A program made the position numbers and the translations under genes. Below are positions 51,486 through 59,798 of a DNA stretch of 64,000 nt, piece by piece. The stretch comes from JAJDOD01 sp039024895 (lineage in GTDB: Bacteria; Pseudomonadota; Alphaproteobacteria; Rhodobacterales; Rhodobacteraceae), in the NCBI GenBank assembly GCA_039024895.1, contig JBCCPJ010000001.1, positions 248,001 through 312,000 of the forward strand, written 5' to 3'. The notes beneath the pieces were generated by a model. The model saw only the letters and a program-made list of their open reading frames with translations, was not told where the DNA came from and did not search any database. Each line of letters opens with the position of its first letter. Positions within the stretch are counted from its first letter, which is position 1.

Positions 51486-52367
51486 ATGAACGCTCCATCG
51501 ACACCACGGATTCCTTTGCTGGATCTGGATTTGCTAAAAACGCTCGTTGCCATTGCCGACACGGGAAACTTCTCTGCGGCCGCCACGGCGGTGCATCGAA
51601 CACCTTCTGCCGTGTCGATGCAGGTCAAGAAGATGGAGGACATTCTCGGACGCCCTGTCTTTATTCGTGACAGTCGCTCAGTCGAATTGACCGCTGACGG
51701 GGCTTTCCTTCTTGAACACGCACGTCGGATGCTTGCGCTGAACCGCGAAGCCGTCGCACGGTTCGTTCAACCGGATGTGCAAGGCGTCGTGCGTTTGGGT
51801 GCGCCAGACGATGTGGCGGAGCGTTTTCTCGTGGAGATGCTGCGGCGGTTCAAGGAAACCCACCCGCATGTGACGGTCAATGTGGCCGTCGATGGCACGC
51901 AGCGGATGATCGACATGCTGAAAGAGGGGCATCTCGATCTGTCGTTGATTACCTGTGAAGCTGGTTTCAAGGAAGAGGGCGCCGAGGTGATCTTTCGGGA
52001 GCAGCTTGTCTGGGCCGCCTGCAAAGGCGGTGTCGCCGCCGAGCAATCACCCTTGCCCGTCAGCGTCTGGGAAGAAGGCTGCGCGTGGCGCACGGCAGCC
52101 CTGGCGCGTCTGGATGAACAGAACGTACCCTGGCGTGTGGCCTTTCAAAGCGCTCATATTTCCGGACAACGCGCCGCCGTTTTGGCTGATCTTGCCGTTG
52201 CCCCGATACCCGTGTCGTCGATTGGCGGCTGCATTGTCGAGGCACCGGCGCATTTTGGATTGCCAAAGCTGCCGAAATACGCCCTTGGCCTGATGGTTGC
52301 CGATGACCCGAACTGTGCCGTCTCAGCCGCTGTTGATCATCTGCGCGCCAGCTTTGCCACGCGGTAA
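51486..52367 (+). CDS. LysR-family transcriptional regulator
   Basis: A 293-residue LysR regulator. The N-terminal winged helix (LLKTLVAIADTGNFSAAATAVHRTPSAVSMQVKKMED region, about residues 12-48) precedes a periplasmic-binding-like sensor domain. Divergent from the DUF1127 gene, which could be its target; otherwise its ligand and targets are unknown. It converges on the chrR end. Confidence 0.88.
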   Translation: MNAPSTPRIPLLDLDLLKTLVAIADTGNFSAAATAVHRTPSAVSMQVKKMEDILGRPVFIRDSRSVELTADGAFLLEHARRMLALNREAVARFVQPDVQGVVRLGAPDDVAERFLVEMLRRFKETHPHVTVNVAVDGTQRMIDMLKEGHLDLSLITCEAGFKEEGAEVIFREQLVWAACKGGVAAEQSPLPVSVWEEGCAWRTAALARLDEQNVPWRVAFQSAHISGQRAAVLADLAVAPIPVSSIGGCIVEAPAHFGLPKLPKYALGLMVADDPNCAVSAAVDHLRASFATR

Positions 52368-52458
52368 ACGGAATTTTTTTGCGTGGTTTCGAAAGAGAGG
52401 TGGCGCCCGCCGCTAACGGGGCGAGCGCCTTAAGCTTTGGGCCGTTAAGCCGCTGGAT

Positions 52459-53109
52459 TTAAATGCCGATGAAGGGTTGAGCAATGCGCGGGACAAGACC
52501 TTTGAACCGGAGCGGCGCGTCCGTCGCAGCCAAACAAATGCAGTCCTCGCCAGCCACAGCGACCGGTGTGTGATGCAGGTCCTCATTCGCGACCTCCACA
52601 TCCCCACGTCCAAAGTGACCGTCCTCGTCTTCGAAGGCGCCCTTCAGGACCATCGTTAGTTCCAAGCCGCGATGCCCGTGGTCGGGCATGGCTGTGCCGC
52701 CAGGGATAGAAAGAAGCCGCACTTTACCTGCACCGCCCGTTTTAAGGACAGCTTGCATCACGCCGCCGCCGAGTGGGCGCCAACGAACGGCGTTGATGTC
52801 GCCGCCAACGTAATTGCGGAGCGGCAAGGGGAATACATTGTCGGGCAGCGGAGCAGGTATGGGCTCGGGTGCGGGCGGAAGCGCGTCGATCAAGGCAAAC
52901 GTTGCATCTAGCGCGTCGTCCGACAGTGCTACCTGTTCGCATTCGTCCACCAGTGCTCCACCGACAGCCTCGAAGCTTTCTAGGCGAGCCCTGCATTCGT
53001 CACAAAGAGAGACGTGGGTTGCCACCACAAGGCTAAACCCTTCGTCCAACGTTCCGGCTGCGTAGCTCATCAGCAGCGCATCCGTAAGATGATGATTAAT
53101 CGTTCCCAT
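52459..53109 (-). CDS. chrR: ChrR-family anti-sigma factor
   Basis: A 216-residue zinc-binding anti-sigma factor that holds RpoE until singlet oxygen or similar stress. The N-terminal zinc domain has His6, His32, Cys36 and Cys39 (HVSLCDEC), and the C-terminal cupin (about 100-205) has the metal residues in PDHGHRGLELTMVLKG and LHHTP. Both parts are complete, so it should respond through the cupin as in Rhodobacter sphaeroides ChrR. It starts five bases after the rpoE stop. Confidence 0.92.
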   Translation of the reverse strand: MGTINHHLTDALLMSYAAGTLDEGFSLVVATHVSLCDECRARLESFEAVGGALVDECEQVALSDDALDATFALIDALPPAPEPIPAPLPDNVFPLPLRNYVGGDINAVRWRPLGGGVMQAVLKTGGAGKVRLLSIPGGTAMPDHGHRGLELTMVLKGAFEDEDGHFGRGDVEVANEDLHHTPVAVAGEDCICLAATDAPLRFKGLVPRIAQPFIGI

Positions 53110-53114
53110 ACACT

Positions 53115-53678
53115 CTATCCCATTGCGTGGCGCAAACGTTCCAGCGCCAAACGTATCCTCGACTTTATTGTCCCCAGCGGTAGCCCTGTTTCCTCAGCAA
53201 TCTGCGCGTGGCTCAGATCACCGAAATAGGCACGCTGGATCAAATCTCTCTGTTTCTCGGGCAACTCCGCTATCGCTTGTGCCAGTTTCTCACTTTCTTG
53301 TCGGAGCGACATAACGTCCGCCTGATCCGGTTCAGCCTCTGGACCCCAGGGGAGATCCTCGGGCTCAGGGCGCTTCATGCGCCGAAGGGCATCAATTTTC
53401 CGGTTCCGCGCGACTGTAAACACCCAGGTTGAGACGCTGGCCCGTGAGGGGTCAAACATGTGTGCCTTAGTCCAGAGTGTCGCCATGACCTCCTGTGTTG
53501 TTTCCTCGGCCAAACCTTCGTTTGCGCCTGATTTCATCAAGAACGCCTTCACCCTTGGGGCAAAATGGCGAAACAATTGTGCGAACGCGCCGCGATCTTT
53601 TGTATCCCGAACAAGCGTGACCAGAGCGACGAGTTCCTCGTTTTCCGGCGACGTTGATTTTGGCACAGTCGTTTCCAT
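53115..53678 (-). CDS. rpoE: ECF sigma factor RpoE (singlet-oxygen/ChrR-partner type)
   Basis: A 187-residue ECF sigma factor. Region 2 (about 35-100) has the typical EETTQEVMATLW, SVSTWVFTVARNRKIDALRR motifs, and region 4 (about 125-185) has LPEKQRDLIQRAYFGDLSHAQIAEE-type helix-turn-helix. An in-frame ATG at 53747 is the alternative start, but the predicted -10 box at 53754-53759 would place transcription at or beside it, leaving no leader, so I prefer the second ATG at 53678. It is cotranscribed with chrR and probably controls its own operon and the operon opposite. Confidence 0.9.
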   Translation of the reverse strand: METTVPKSTSPENEELVALVTLVRDTKDRGAFAQLFRHFAPRVKAFLMKSGANEGLAEETTQEVMATLWTKAHMFDPSRASVSTWVFTVARNRKIDALRRMKRPEPEDLPWGPEAEPDQADVMSLRQESEKLAQAIAELPEKQRDLIQRAYFGDLSHAQIAEETGLPLGTIKSRIRLALERLRHAMG

Positions 53679-53753
53679 GGCCCGCGCACCATAGCTGGTT
53701 GCTGCTGCGGGTATAGACCTTTCGTCTATGGCAATATCAATCGGCATTTGTGC

Positions 53754-53783
53754 ATGTTACGCGGCAGGTTAAGAAATGGATCA
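53754..53783 (-). promoter_or_regulatory. Predicted RpoE-type promoter for rpoE-chrR
   Basis: On the reverse strand TGATCC (53783-53778) is followed by 18 bases and TAACAT (53759-53754). The -35 sequence and spacing match what I recall of the RpoE consensus in Rhodobacter. It lies 76 bases before the chosen rpoE start, consistent with autoregulation. Confidence 0.65.
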
Positions 53784-53828
53784 CTTAAAAAGTAACCAGT
53801 TTAAAAAACGCATCGTAAACACCGCCTT

Positions 53829-53858
53829 TGATCCATAAGCGTCAGGCCAGCGTACATA
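53829..53858 (+). promoter_or_regulatory. Predicted RpoE-type promoter for the amine oxidase operon
   Basis: TGATCC (53829-53834) is followed by 18 bases and TACATA (53853-53858). It has the same -35 and the same spacing as the promoter found for rpoE itself, and lies 32 bases before the ATG at 53891. Confidence 0.7.
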
Positions 53859-53890
53859 AAAACAGAAGGCGACGGGACTAGGAGCACAGA

Positions 53891-55186
53891 ATGCCATTTG
53901 AAGAGCGCGGGACGACCGCAAGACGTATTGCGGTTATCGGCGCTGGCGTATCGGGAATGGGTGCTGCCTACCATCTTGCCGACGATCACCACGTCGTTTT
54001 GTTCGAAGCAGAAAAACAACTGGGCGGACACGCGCGCACAAAAATCGCGGGCAAGCGCGGCGATCAGCCCGTAGACACGGGTTTCATCGTTTTCAACCGT
54101 CAGACCTACCCTCACCTCATCGATCTTTTCGAGAAGCTGGATGTGCCAGTCGCCGAAAGTAACATGAGTTTCGGCGTTTCAACGGGCGGTGGCCGGTTCG
54201 AATACGCGCTGAACAGCATCGATTCGATCTTTGCACAACGCCTAAACGCAGCAAATCCGCGTTTCTTGAGAATGATCCGGGATATCCTCAAGTTTGGCAA
54301 GAAAGCGGAGACGGCCACATACCCCGGCATGACGATTGGTGACTTGGTGGCAAAGCTGGGGCTGGGCAGTTGGTTTGTGCGCCACTATCTGACCCCGTTT
54401 TCCGGGGCGATCTGGTCAACGCCAAAACTCCGCATTCTGGAATTCCCGGCCGACACCATGGTGCAGTTCTTTCGCAATCACGGGATCTTGGACTGGAACC
54501 AAAACCATCAGTGGTACACGGTAGGGGGTGGGTCCGTCGAATACGTCACGCGCCTCGCTGCCAATATCGAGAAGCGCGGCGTCGATATCCGTCTCGGCGC
54601 CATGACAGAAGCCGTGCGACGCACTCAGTTCGGCGTTGAAGTGAAATGCGCCAGTGGCGAATGGGAACCCTTCGACGACGTGGTGTTCGCGACCCATGCG
54701 GATGACACGCTAAGGCTCCTTTCCGATGCAACCGGCGTGGAGCAGACGGCGCTTTCCTCCATTCGTTATCAGGCGAACCGTGCTGTCTTGCACGCCGATA
54801 TCAACGCCATGCCGAAAAGACGCAAGGTTTGGTCGTCCTGGTGCCATGTTGAGAACGGCGCCAGCGAGGATGCGCCCATTGAGCTGACCTATTGGATGAA
54901 CTCGCTTCAGCCAATTCCGGAAGATGACCCGATGTTTGTTACGCTGAACGCGCAGGGCCAGATCCGAGACGAGTTCATTTATGACGAAACTGTCTTCAGC
55001 CACCCTGTCTTCGACAAAGCGGCTGTAACCGCGCAAGACACTGTCCGCGCGATCAACGGTCAGAACCGAACATGGTTCTGTGGAGCTTGGATGCGCTACG
55101 GCTTCCATGAGGACGGACTAGCGAGCGCCTTCGAGGTTGCCAATCTGATCGCGGCCGAGCGGCAAATGGGTCTCGCCGCCGAATGA
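53891..55186 (+). CDS. FAD-dependent amine oxidase-like protein
   Basis: A 431-residue flavoprotein of the NAD(P)/FAD-binding amine-oxidase type. The FAD loop is AVIGAGVSGMGAAYHLA near residue 16, followed by VVLFEAEKQLGGHART. The C-terminus has the conserved FCGAWMRYGFHEDGL. Such proteins sit beside DUF1365 genes in RpoE-controlled operons and act on membrane lipids, probably unsaturated or cyclopropane fatty acids; the exact reaction is not visible here. GGAG lies six bases before the ATG. It is the first of five tightly linked genes. Confidence 0.85.
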   Translation: MPFEERGTTARRIAVIGAGVSGMGAAYHLADDHHVVLFEAEKQLGGHARTKIAGKRGDQPVDTGFIVFNRQTYPHLIDLFEKLDVPVAESNMSFGVSTGGGRFEYALNSIDSIFAQRLNAANPRFLRMIRDILKFGKKAETATYPGMTIGDLVAKLGLGSWFVRHYLTPFSGAIWSTPKLRILEFPADTMVQFFRNHGILDWNQNHQWYTVGGGSVEYVTRLAANIEKRGVDIRLGAMTEAVRRTQFGVEVKCASGEWEPFDDVVFATHADDTLRLLSDATGVEQTALSSIRYQANRAVLHADINAMPKRRKVWSSWCHVENGASEDAPIELTYWMNSLQPIPEDDPMFVTLNAQGQIRDEFIYDETVFSHPVFDKAAVTAQDTVRAINGQNRTWFCGAWMRYGFHEDGLASAFEVANLIAAERQMGLAAE

Positions 55187-55938
55187 CCCAAGCGCCGGAC
55201 CATATCCGGGGCGTCACGTTCCATGGCCGCAAGGGCGAAACGCAAAATGCGTTCCGGTACTCGGTCGATTATGTCCTTTTGGATGCGGAAGGCCCGACAC
55301 ACGGCCCGGCACTCTTTGGGCGGAACAAACCTGGCATTTTCACGCTACTCGACAGGGACCATGGTGGCGAGCCCGGTGCCGGGCGCGGCGCCGAATGGGT
55401 GCGCGATGTCCTGAAGGACGCGCCATTCGAGGTTTCCCGTATCGAGCTTCTCGCACAGCCTCGGGTGCTGGGACATGTGTTCAACCCTGTGTCCTTCTGG
55501 CTCATTTGGGATGAAACCGACCAGTTGCGCACCGTGATTTCAGAGGTGAACAACACCTACGGCGATCGCCATTCCTACCTGTGTCACCATGAGGATTTCA
55601 GCCCGATCCATCGGGAAGACACGCTGACCGCCAAGAAAATCTTCTATGTCTCGCCCTTTCAGCCTGTCGAAGGGGGGTATCAGTTCCGCTTTGATATTGA
55701 CGCTGACAAAATCGGTATCTGGATCGACTATACCGCCGGAAATGGCGGCTTGATCGCGACGCTTACGGGCCGCCGCGAGCCTTTGACGACTAAAGGCATC
55801 GTTGGCGCCATGTTACGGCGGCCGCTCGGAAGTAGGCGCGTTCTTGGCCTTATCCATTGGCAGGCCCTGAAACTCTGGTGGAAGGGTGTCGCCTTCCGGT
55901 CCCGGCCTGAGCCACCGCTTGAAGAGGTGTCGCGATGA
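55183..55938 (+). CDS. DUF1365 protein
   Basis: A 251-residue protein matching DUF1365, with the family segments GRKGETQNAFRYSVDY near residue 15, QPRVLGHVFNPVSFWLIWD near residue 95, and NNTYGDRHSYL. It is usually encoded directly after the amine-oxidase-like gene, and the two probably act on the same lipid. Its ATG overlaps the upstream stop (ATGA) and its stop overlaps the MFS start (ATGA). Confidence 0.88.
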   Translation: MTQAPDHIRGVTFHGRKGETQNAFRYSVDYVLLDAEGPTHGPALFGRNKPGIFTLLDRDHGGEPGAGRGAEWVRDVLKDAPFEVSRIELLAQPRVLGHVFNPVSFWLIWDETDQLRTVISEVNNTYGDRHSYLCHHEDFSPIHREDTLTAKKIFYVSPFQPVEGGYQFRFDIDADKIGIWIDYTAGNGGLIATLTGRREPLTTKGIVGAMLRRPLGSRRVLGLIHWQALKLWWKGVAFRSRPEPPLEEVSR

Positions 55939-57188
55939 ACACCTCTCTCGCGCCCTATGCTGTTTTTGCCGGTATGCTCGCGATGGCGGGGCTGCCGATC
56001 TACATTCACGCGCCGAAGTTCTATGTCGACGAGTTCGGCGTGAGCCTGGCGGCGCTGGGCACGGTGCTTTTCGTTTTGCGGTTGATCGACGTGGTTCAGG
56101 ACCCCGCGCTCGGTTGGTTGTCGCGGCGTCTCTCCCACCATCGCGCCAGCGCCGTGTCGGTCGCGGTCCTCGTCATGGCCCTTGCCATGTTCGGGCTGTT
56201 TGGTGTCGCGCCGCCCATCGCGCCGGTAGCGTGGTTCGCCATTACGCTGGCTTTGTTGTTCTCAGCCTTCAGCTTTTTGACCATCAGCTTCTATGCGGAG
56301 GGTGTCTCAAAGGCAAAACGCCTGGACGGTGACGGTCATGTGCGCCTTGCCGGGTGGCGCGAGACCGGGTCACTCCTTGGTGTATCGCTCGCCGCCGTCG
56401 CCCCTGTGCTCCTCCTGAGTTTCACGGACAGTCCATTCCTGATCTTCGCGGTCGCCTTTGCTGTGCTGTGCGGTCTTGCCGCCTATGCCATGCGCAAGGA
56501 ATGGAACGGCGCGGACGTCGAAAGCGCGATTGGCCTCAAACCGATCCTGGCCGACCCGATGGCGCGGCGTTTGCTGTTGATTGCGCTGTTGAATGCAACA
56601 CCTGTTGCCGTGACATCGACCTTGTTTCTGTTCTTCGTTGAAAGCCGCCTGGAAGCGCCGGGGTGGGAAGGACCGCTTCTGCTCCTGTTTTTCCTCGCTG
56701 CCGCCGCCGCAGCACCGATTTGGAGCCGCGCGGCACAGCGCTATGGTGCCAAGCCAACCCTTGTCTTCGGCATGATCCTGGCCATCGCCAGCTTCAGCTG
56801 GGCCGCCTTGCTCGGCGCAGGTGACATCGCAGCGTTCACGGTACTCTGTATTTTCTCGGGCGCGGCGCTTGGCGCTGACATGACGCTCCTGCCCGCCCTT
56901 TTCGCGACCCGCATGTCGGAGATCGCGCCGGAGGCCGCCGAAGGTTTTGGCCTCTGGTCCTTCGTTTCGAAATTCTCACTCGCCTTTGCCGCTATCGCAC
57001 TCCTGCCTCTTCTCGATGCGGCTGGCTTTCAGGCGGGTGCGTCTACCCAACCTGAAGAGGCACTCAATGCACTTACGCTCTCCTACGCGGTTTTGCCCTG
57101 CGGCCTAAAGATTGCCGCACTCCTGCTCTTGTTGGGAACATCGATCAGAGCACCTGGAGGAGCCGCCCTAAATCGAGGACTACAGTGA
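55935..57188 (+). CDS. MFS transporter of the RpoE-linked operon
   Basis: A 417-residue membrane protein with twelve hydrophobic segments and the MFS loop features (LGWLSRRLSHHRAS after helix 2, RYGAKPTLVFGMILA in the second half). It resembles the GPH/MelB-like or lipid-linked MFS proteins found in this operon type. Substrate unknown. The start is coupled to DUF1365 by ATGA and its stop overlaps the DUF3833 start. Confidence 0.85.
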   Translation: MNTSLAPYAVFAGMLAMAGLPIYIHAPKFYVDEFGVSLAALGTVLFVLRLIDVVQDPALGWLSRRLSHHRASAVSVAVLVMALAMFGLFGVAPPIAPVAWFAITLALLFSAFSFLTISFYAEGVSKAKRLDGDGHVRLAGWRETGSLLGVSLAAVAPVLLLSFTDSPFLIFAVAFAVLCGLAAYAMRKEWNGADVESAIGLKPILADPMARRLLLIALLNATPVAVTSTLFLFFVESRLEAPGWEGPLLLLFFLAAAAAAPIWSRAAQRYGAKPTLVFGMILAIASFSWAALLGAGDIAAFTVLCIFSGAALGADMTLLPALFATRMSEIAPEAAEGFGLWSFVSKFSLAFAAIALLPLLDAAGFQAGASTQPEEALNALTLSYAVLPCGLKIAALLLLLGTSIRAPGGAALNRGLQ

Positions 57189-57766
57189 TGGACTTTCTTT
57201 CCTTCATACTTGGCGCTGCCGTGGTGGCAGGGCTTACATGGCTGGTCAGTCGACGTTTCGACTTTCTGGCACAATCGCCCGACGACTATTCGGGTGGACC
57301 GGAATTTGACATTCGAACCGTGTTGAACGGGCCGCTGCTCTGCGACGGCATTATCTATGGCCCGACTGGCCGCGTGGCCTCGCGCTTTACCGCAAAGTTC
57401 GATGCAGAATGGGATGGCAACAGCGGTGTGATGCGCGAGCACTTTCAATATGACAGCGGCGCAGAGCAACATCGCGAGTGGCGGTTGAGCGTCGGTGACA
57501 ACGGACGCATCACCGCTGATGCGGATGATCTGGTCGGTAGCGGACGCGGTCAACAAACCGGGTCCGGTGTCAAATTGAACTATCGGATCAAATTGCCAGA
57601 AGGCGGTGGCGGTCACGAACTGGATGTGGTCGACTGGATGTACCTTTTGGAAAACGGAACCATTATGAACCGCAGTCAATTCCGCAAATTCGGCATCAAA
57701 GTAGGTGAGCTGGTCGCAACAATGCGTCCTGAGCTCGCCGCCAATAAGCAGCGGGAAGCGGCCTGA
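57188..57766 (+). CDS. DUF3833 protein
   Basis: A 192-residue protein with an N-terminal membrane helix (FLSFILGAAVVAGLTWLVS) and a beta-rich extracytoplasmic domain containing DGIIYGPTGRVASRFTAKF and LDVVDWMYLLENGTIMNRS, matching DUF3833. Function is unknown; a lipid-binding or lipid-transfer role is suggested only by the operon. Its ATG overlaps the MFS stop (TGATG); a GTG three bases earlier is possible. Confidence 0.85.
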   Translation: MDFLSFILGAAVVAGLTWLVSRRFDFLAQSPDDYSGGPEFDIRTVLNGPLLCDGIIYGPTGRVASRFTAKFDAEWDGNSGVMREHFQYDSGAEQHREWRLSVGDNGRITADADDLVGSGRGQQTGSGVKLNYRIKLPEGGGGHELDVVDWMYLLENGTIMNRSQFRKFGIKVGELVATMRPELAANKQREAA

Positions 57767-57767
57767 C

Positions 57768-58499
57768 ATGCGCGACTGGTCCGGTAAACGCTATTGGCTC
57801 GTGGGGGCGAGCCAGGGCCTTGGCCGGGCCGTCGCCCATGAAATGTCGAAAATTGGTGTGGACGTGATCTTGAGCGCGCGTGACGAAGCTGCGCTGACCG
57901 AGCTTGCCTCTGAATTGCCAGGTAAGTCTTCGGTGGTCCCGATAGATGTGGCAGACGATGAAAGCGTTGCAGCAGCGGCAAAAGCCGCGGGCGAGATTGA
58001 CGGGATGGTCTTTCTCGCCGGTCTGTACTGGCCCTTGCCCGCGACGGAGTTTGACGGTGCGAAGGTTGCCACCATGCTTGATGTCAACCTCACCGGCGCC
58101 GCCCGCGTCTTGGGCCATGTGCTGCCAACCATGGTCGAGAAGGACGCGGGTCATATCGTATTGACCGGCTCCCTCTCTGGTTTTCGGGGTTTGCCTGGAG
58201 CGAACGGCTATGGTGCCTCAAAGGCGGGGATAATGTCGCTCGCTGAGACGTTATATGCGGACCTTCGAAAGACGGGCATTGATGTGCAACTGATCAATCC
58301 CGGCTTCATCAAAACCCGGCTCACGGATAAGAACGAGTTCAAGATGCCGTTCATCATGGAGCCGGAGGATGCGGCGCGTTTGTTCATCGAACACATGCAA
58401 GGCGACGAATTTGCGCGAAATTTCCCACGGCATTTCGGGGCACTTTTCCGGTTGAGCCAGTTCTTCCCGGATTGGCTGTATTACCGGCTGTTCCGTTAA
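57768..58499 (+). CDS. Short-chain dehydrogenase of the RpoE-linked operon
   Basis: A 243-residue classical SDR. The cofactor loop is VGASQGLGRAVA, and the catalytic YGASKAG lies near residue 147 after IVLTGSLSG. The usual NNAG is replaced by LAG in VFLAGLYWP. It ends the five-gene unit and probably modifies the same lipid product. The start at 57768 follows the DUF3833 stop by one base. Its stop is one base from the end of the convergent FAD oxidoreductase gene. Confidence 0.85.
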   Translation: MRDWSGKRYWLVGASQGLGRAVAHEMSKIGVDVILSARDEAALTELASELPGKSSVVPIDVADDESVAAAAKAAGEIDGMVFLAGLYWPLPATEFDGAKVATMLDVNLTGAARVLGHVLPTMVEKDAGHIVLTGSLSGFRGLPGANGYGASKAGIMSLAETLYADLRKTGIDVQLINPGFIKTRLTDKNEFKMPFIMEPEDAARLFIEHMQGDEFARNFPRHFGALFRLSQFFPDWLYYRLFR

Positions 58500-58500
58500 G

Positions 58501-59793
58501 CTAAAGCCCGAGCCGGTCGCGCAGGGCATACCACGTCATCGCCAGCGTCAGAAGGGGCGCGCGCGCATGTTTGCCCCCGGGAAAGCGCGAGACCGGAAGT
58601 TGTCCCAAAAGATCAAAGCGGCTCAGTTGACCTGAAACGGCCTCCGCCAAGATCTTTCCGACCAACCCTGTAATTGCGACGCCGTGGCCTGAGAAACCCC
58701 CAGCGGCGAGGGTGTTTGGTCCGATGCGCCGTACCATCGGGAGGCGCGACATTGTGATGCCGAGCGTGCCACCCCAGCTATAGTCAATGCGCACATCCGC
58801 CAATTGGGGAAAGAGGTGCAGCATGCGCTTCCGAAGCGCCGTGTCGATATCTGTTGGAAACCCGACGGAGTAGCTTTCGCGTCCGCCAAACAACAGGCGT
58901 TTATCCTCGCTCAGGCGGAAATAGTTCACGACGAACTTGTCATCGGCGACGGCAATATCCTCCGCCAGGACCTTTGTCGCAAGGTCACCGAGCGGCTCGG
59001 TGGCAGCGATGAAACTGTTTATCGGCATGACGCGACAAGACGCGTCGTCCGATATATCGGGTAGATAGCCATTGCCAGCGACCACGATGTGTTTTGCCGA
59101 CACCGTCCCCTTCGGCGTACGAACGGATGTCTCTGTCAATGCGAGCGCCTCGGTCCGCTCAAAGATGCGCGCGCCGGCTCTTTCTGCGGCGGCGGCGAGG
59201 CCCAGCACATAGCGAAGCGGGTGCAAGTGCCCCGCATCGCGATCCAGCAACCCGCCGGCATAAACCGGGCTGCAACAGACCTGCTGGATTGCGTCGCGAT
59301 CAAGATATTCGGTCGGATAGCCGTAATTCTCGGCAAGCCAGGCACCGTAGGCGCGACTTTCCTTGGCGGCAGCATTGGTCCAGTGCCCCTCAAGAACACC
59401 GGGTTTATAGGCGGCATCGGGTGCATGTTGGGCAACCAATTGCCTGGTCAGGGCTTTCGCCTCAACCGTCAAATCCCAAAGCTTCCGCGCATCTTCTTTG
59501 CCGACCCGCGCCTCCAGTTTTCGCTGGTCCCAGTTCCAGCCACTTCCCACTTGTCCGCCATTGCGCCCGGACGCCCCGAACCCGACGCGATGGGCTTCGA
59601 GGACGGCTACGTCCAGTCCCTTCTCGGCGGCATGCAAGGCGGTTGAGAGCCCTGTGAACCCTGCGCCGATGACTACCAAGTCGACTGACAGGTCGTGATC
59701 GAGGGCGGCGCGCCCGGGCGGTAGCACCGACGTCGCTGCGTAGTAGCTTTTCGGGTAAGCGCCCGGCTTATCGTTGCGATAAAGCGGGTTCAT
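58501..59793 (-). CDS. FAD-dependent oxidoreductase, gamma-glutamylputrescine oxidase-like
   Basis: A 430-residue DAO-family flavoprotein. The FAD loop is VVIGAGFTGLSTALHAAEKG near residue 38, with GFGASGRNGGQVGSGW as the second family mark and GGFSGHGVAITGLVG at the C-terminus. PuuB-type enzymes oxidise gamma-glutamylputrescine to the aldehyde. It is the last gene of a three-gene unit and lies five bases after the glutamine-synthetase-like ligase. Confidence 0.85.
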   Translation of the reverse strand: MNPLYRNDKPGAYPKSYYAATSVLPPGRAALDHDLSVDLVVIGAGFTGLSTALHAAEKGLDVAVLEAHRVGFGASGRNGGQVGSGWNWDQRKLEARVGKEDARKLWDLTVEAKALTRQLVAQHAPDAAYKPGVLEGHWTNAAAKESRAYGAWLAENYGYPTEYLDRDAIQQVCCSPVYAGGLLDRDAGHLHPLRYVLGLAAAAERAGARIFERTEALALTETSVRTPKGTVSAKHIVVAGNGYLPDISDDASCRVMPINSFIAATEPLGDLATKVLAEDIAVADDKFVVNYFRLSEDKRLLFGGRESYSVGFPTDIDTALRKRMLHLFPQLADVRIDYSWGGTLGITMSRLPMVRRIGPNTLAAGGFSGHGVAITGLVGKILAEAVSGQLSRFDLLGQLPVSRFPGGKHARAPLLTLAMTWYALRDRLGL

Positions 59794-59798
59794 CCGCG

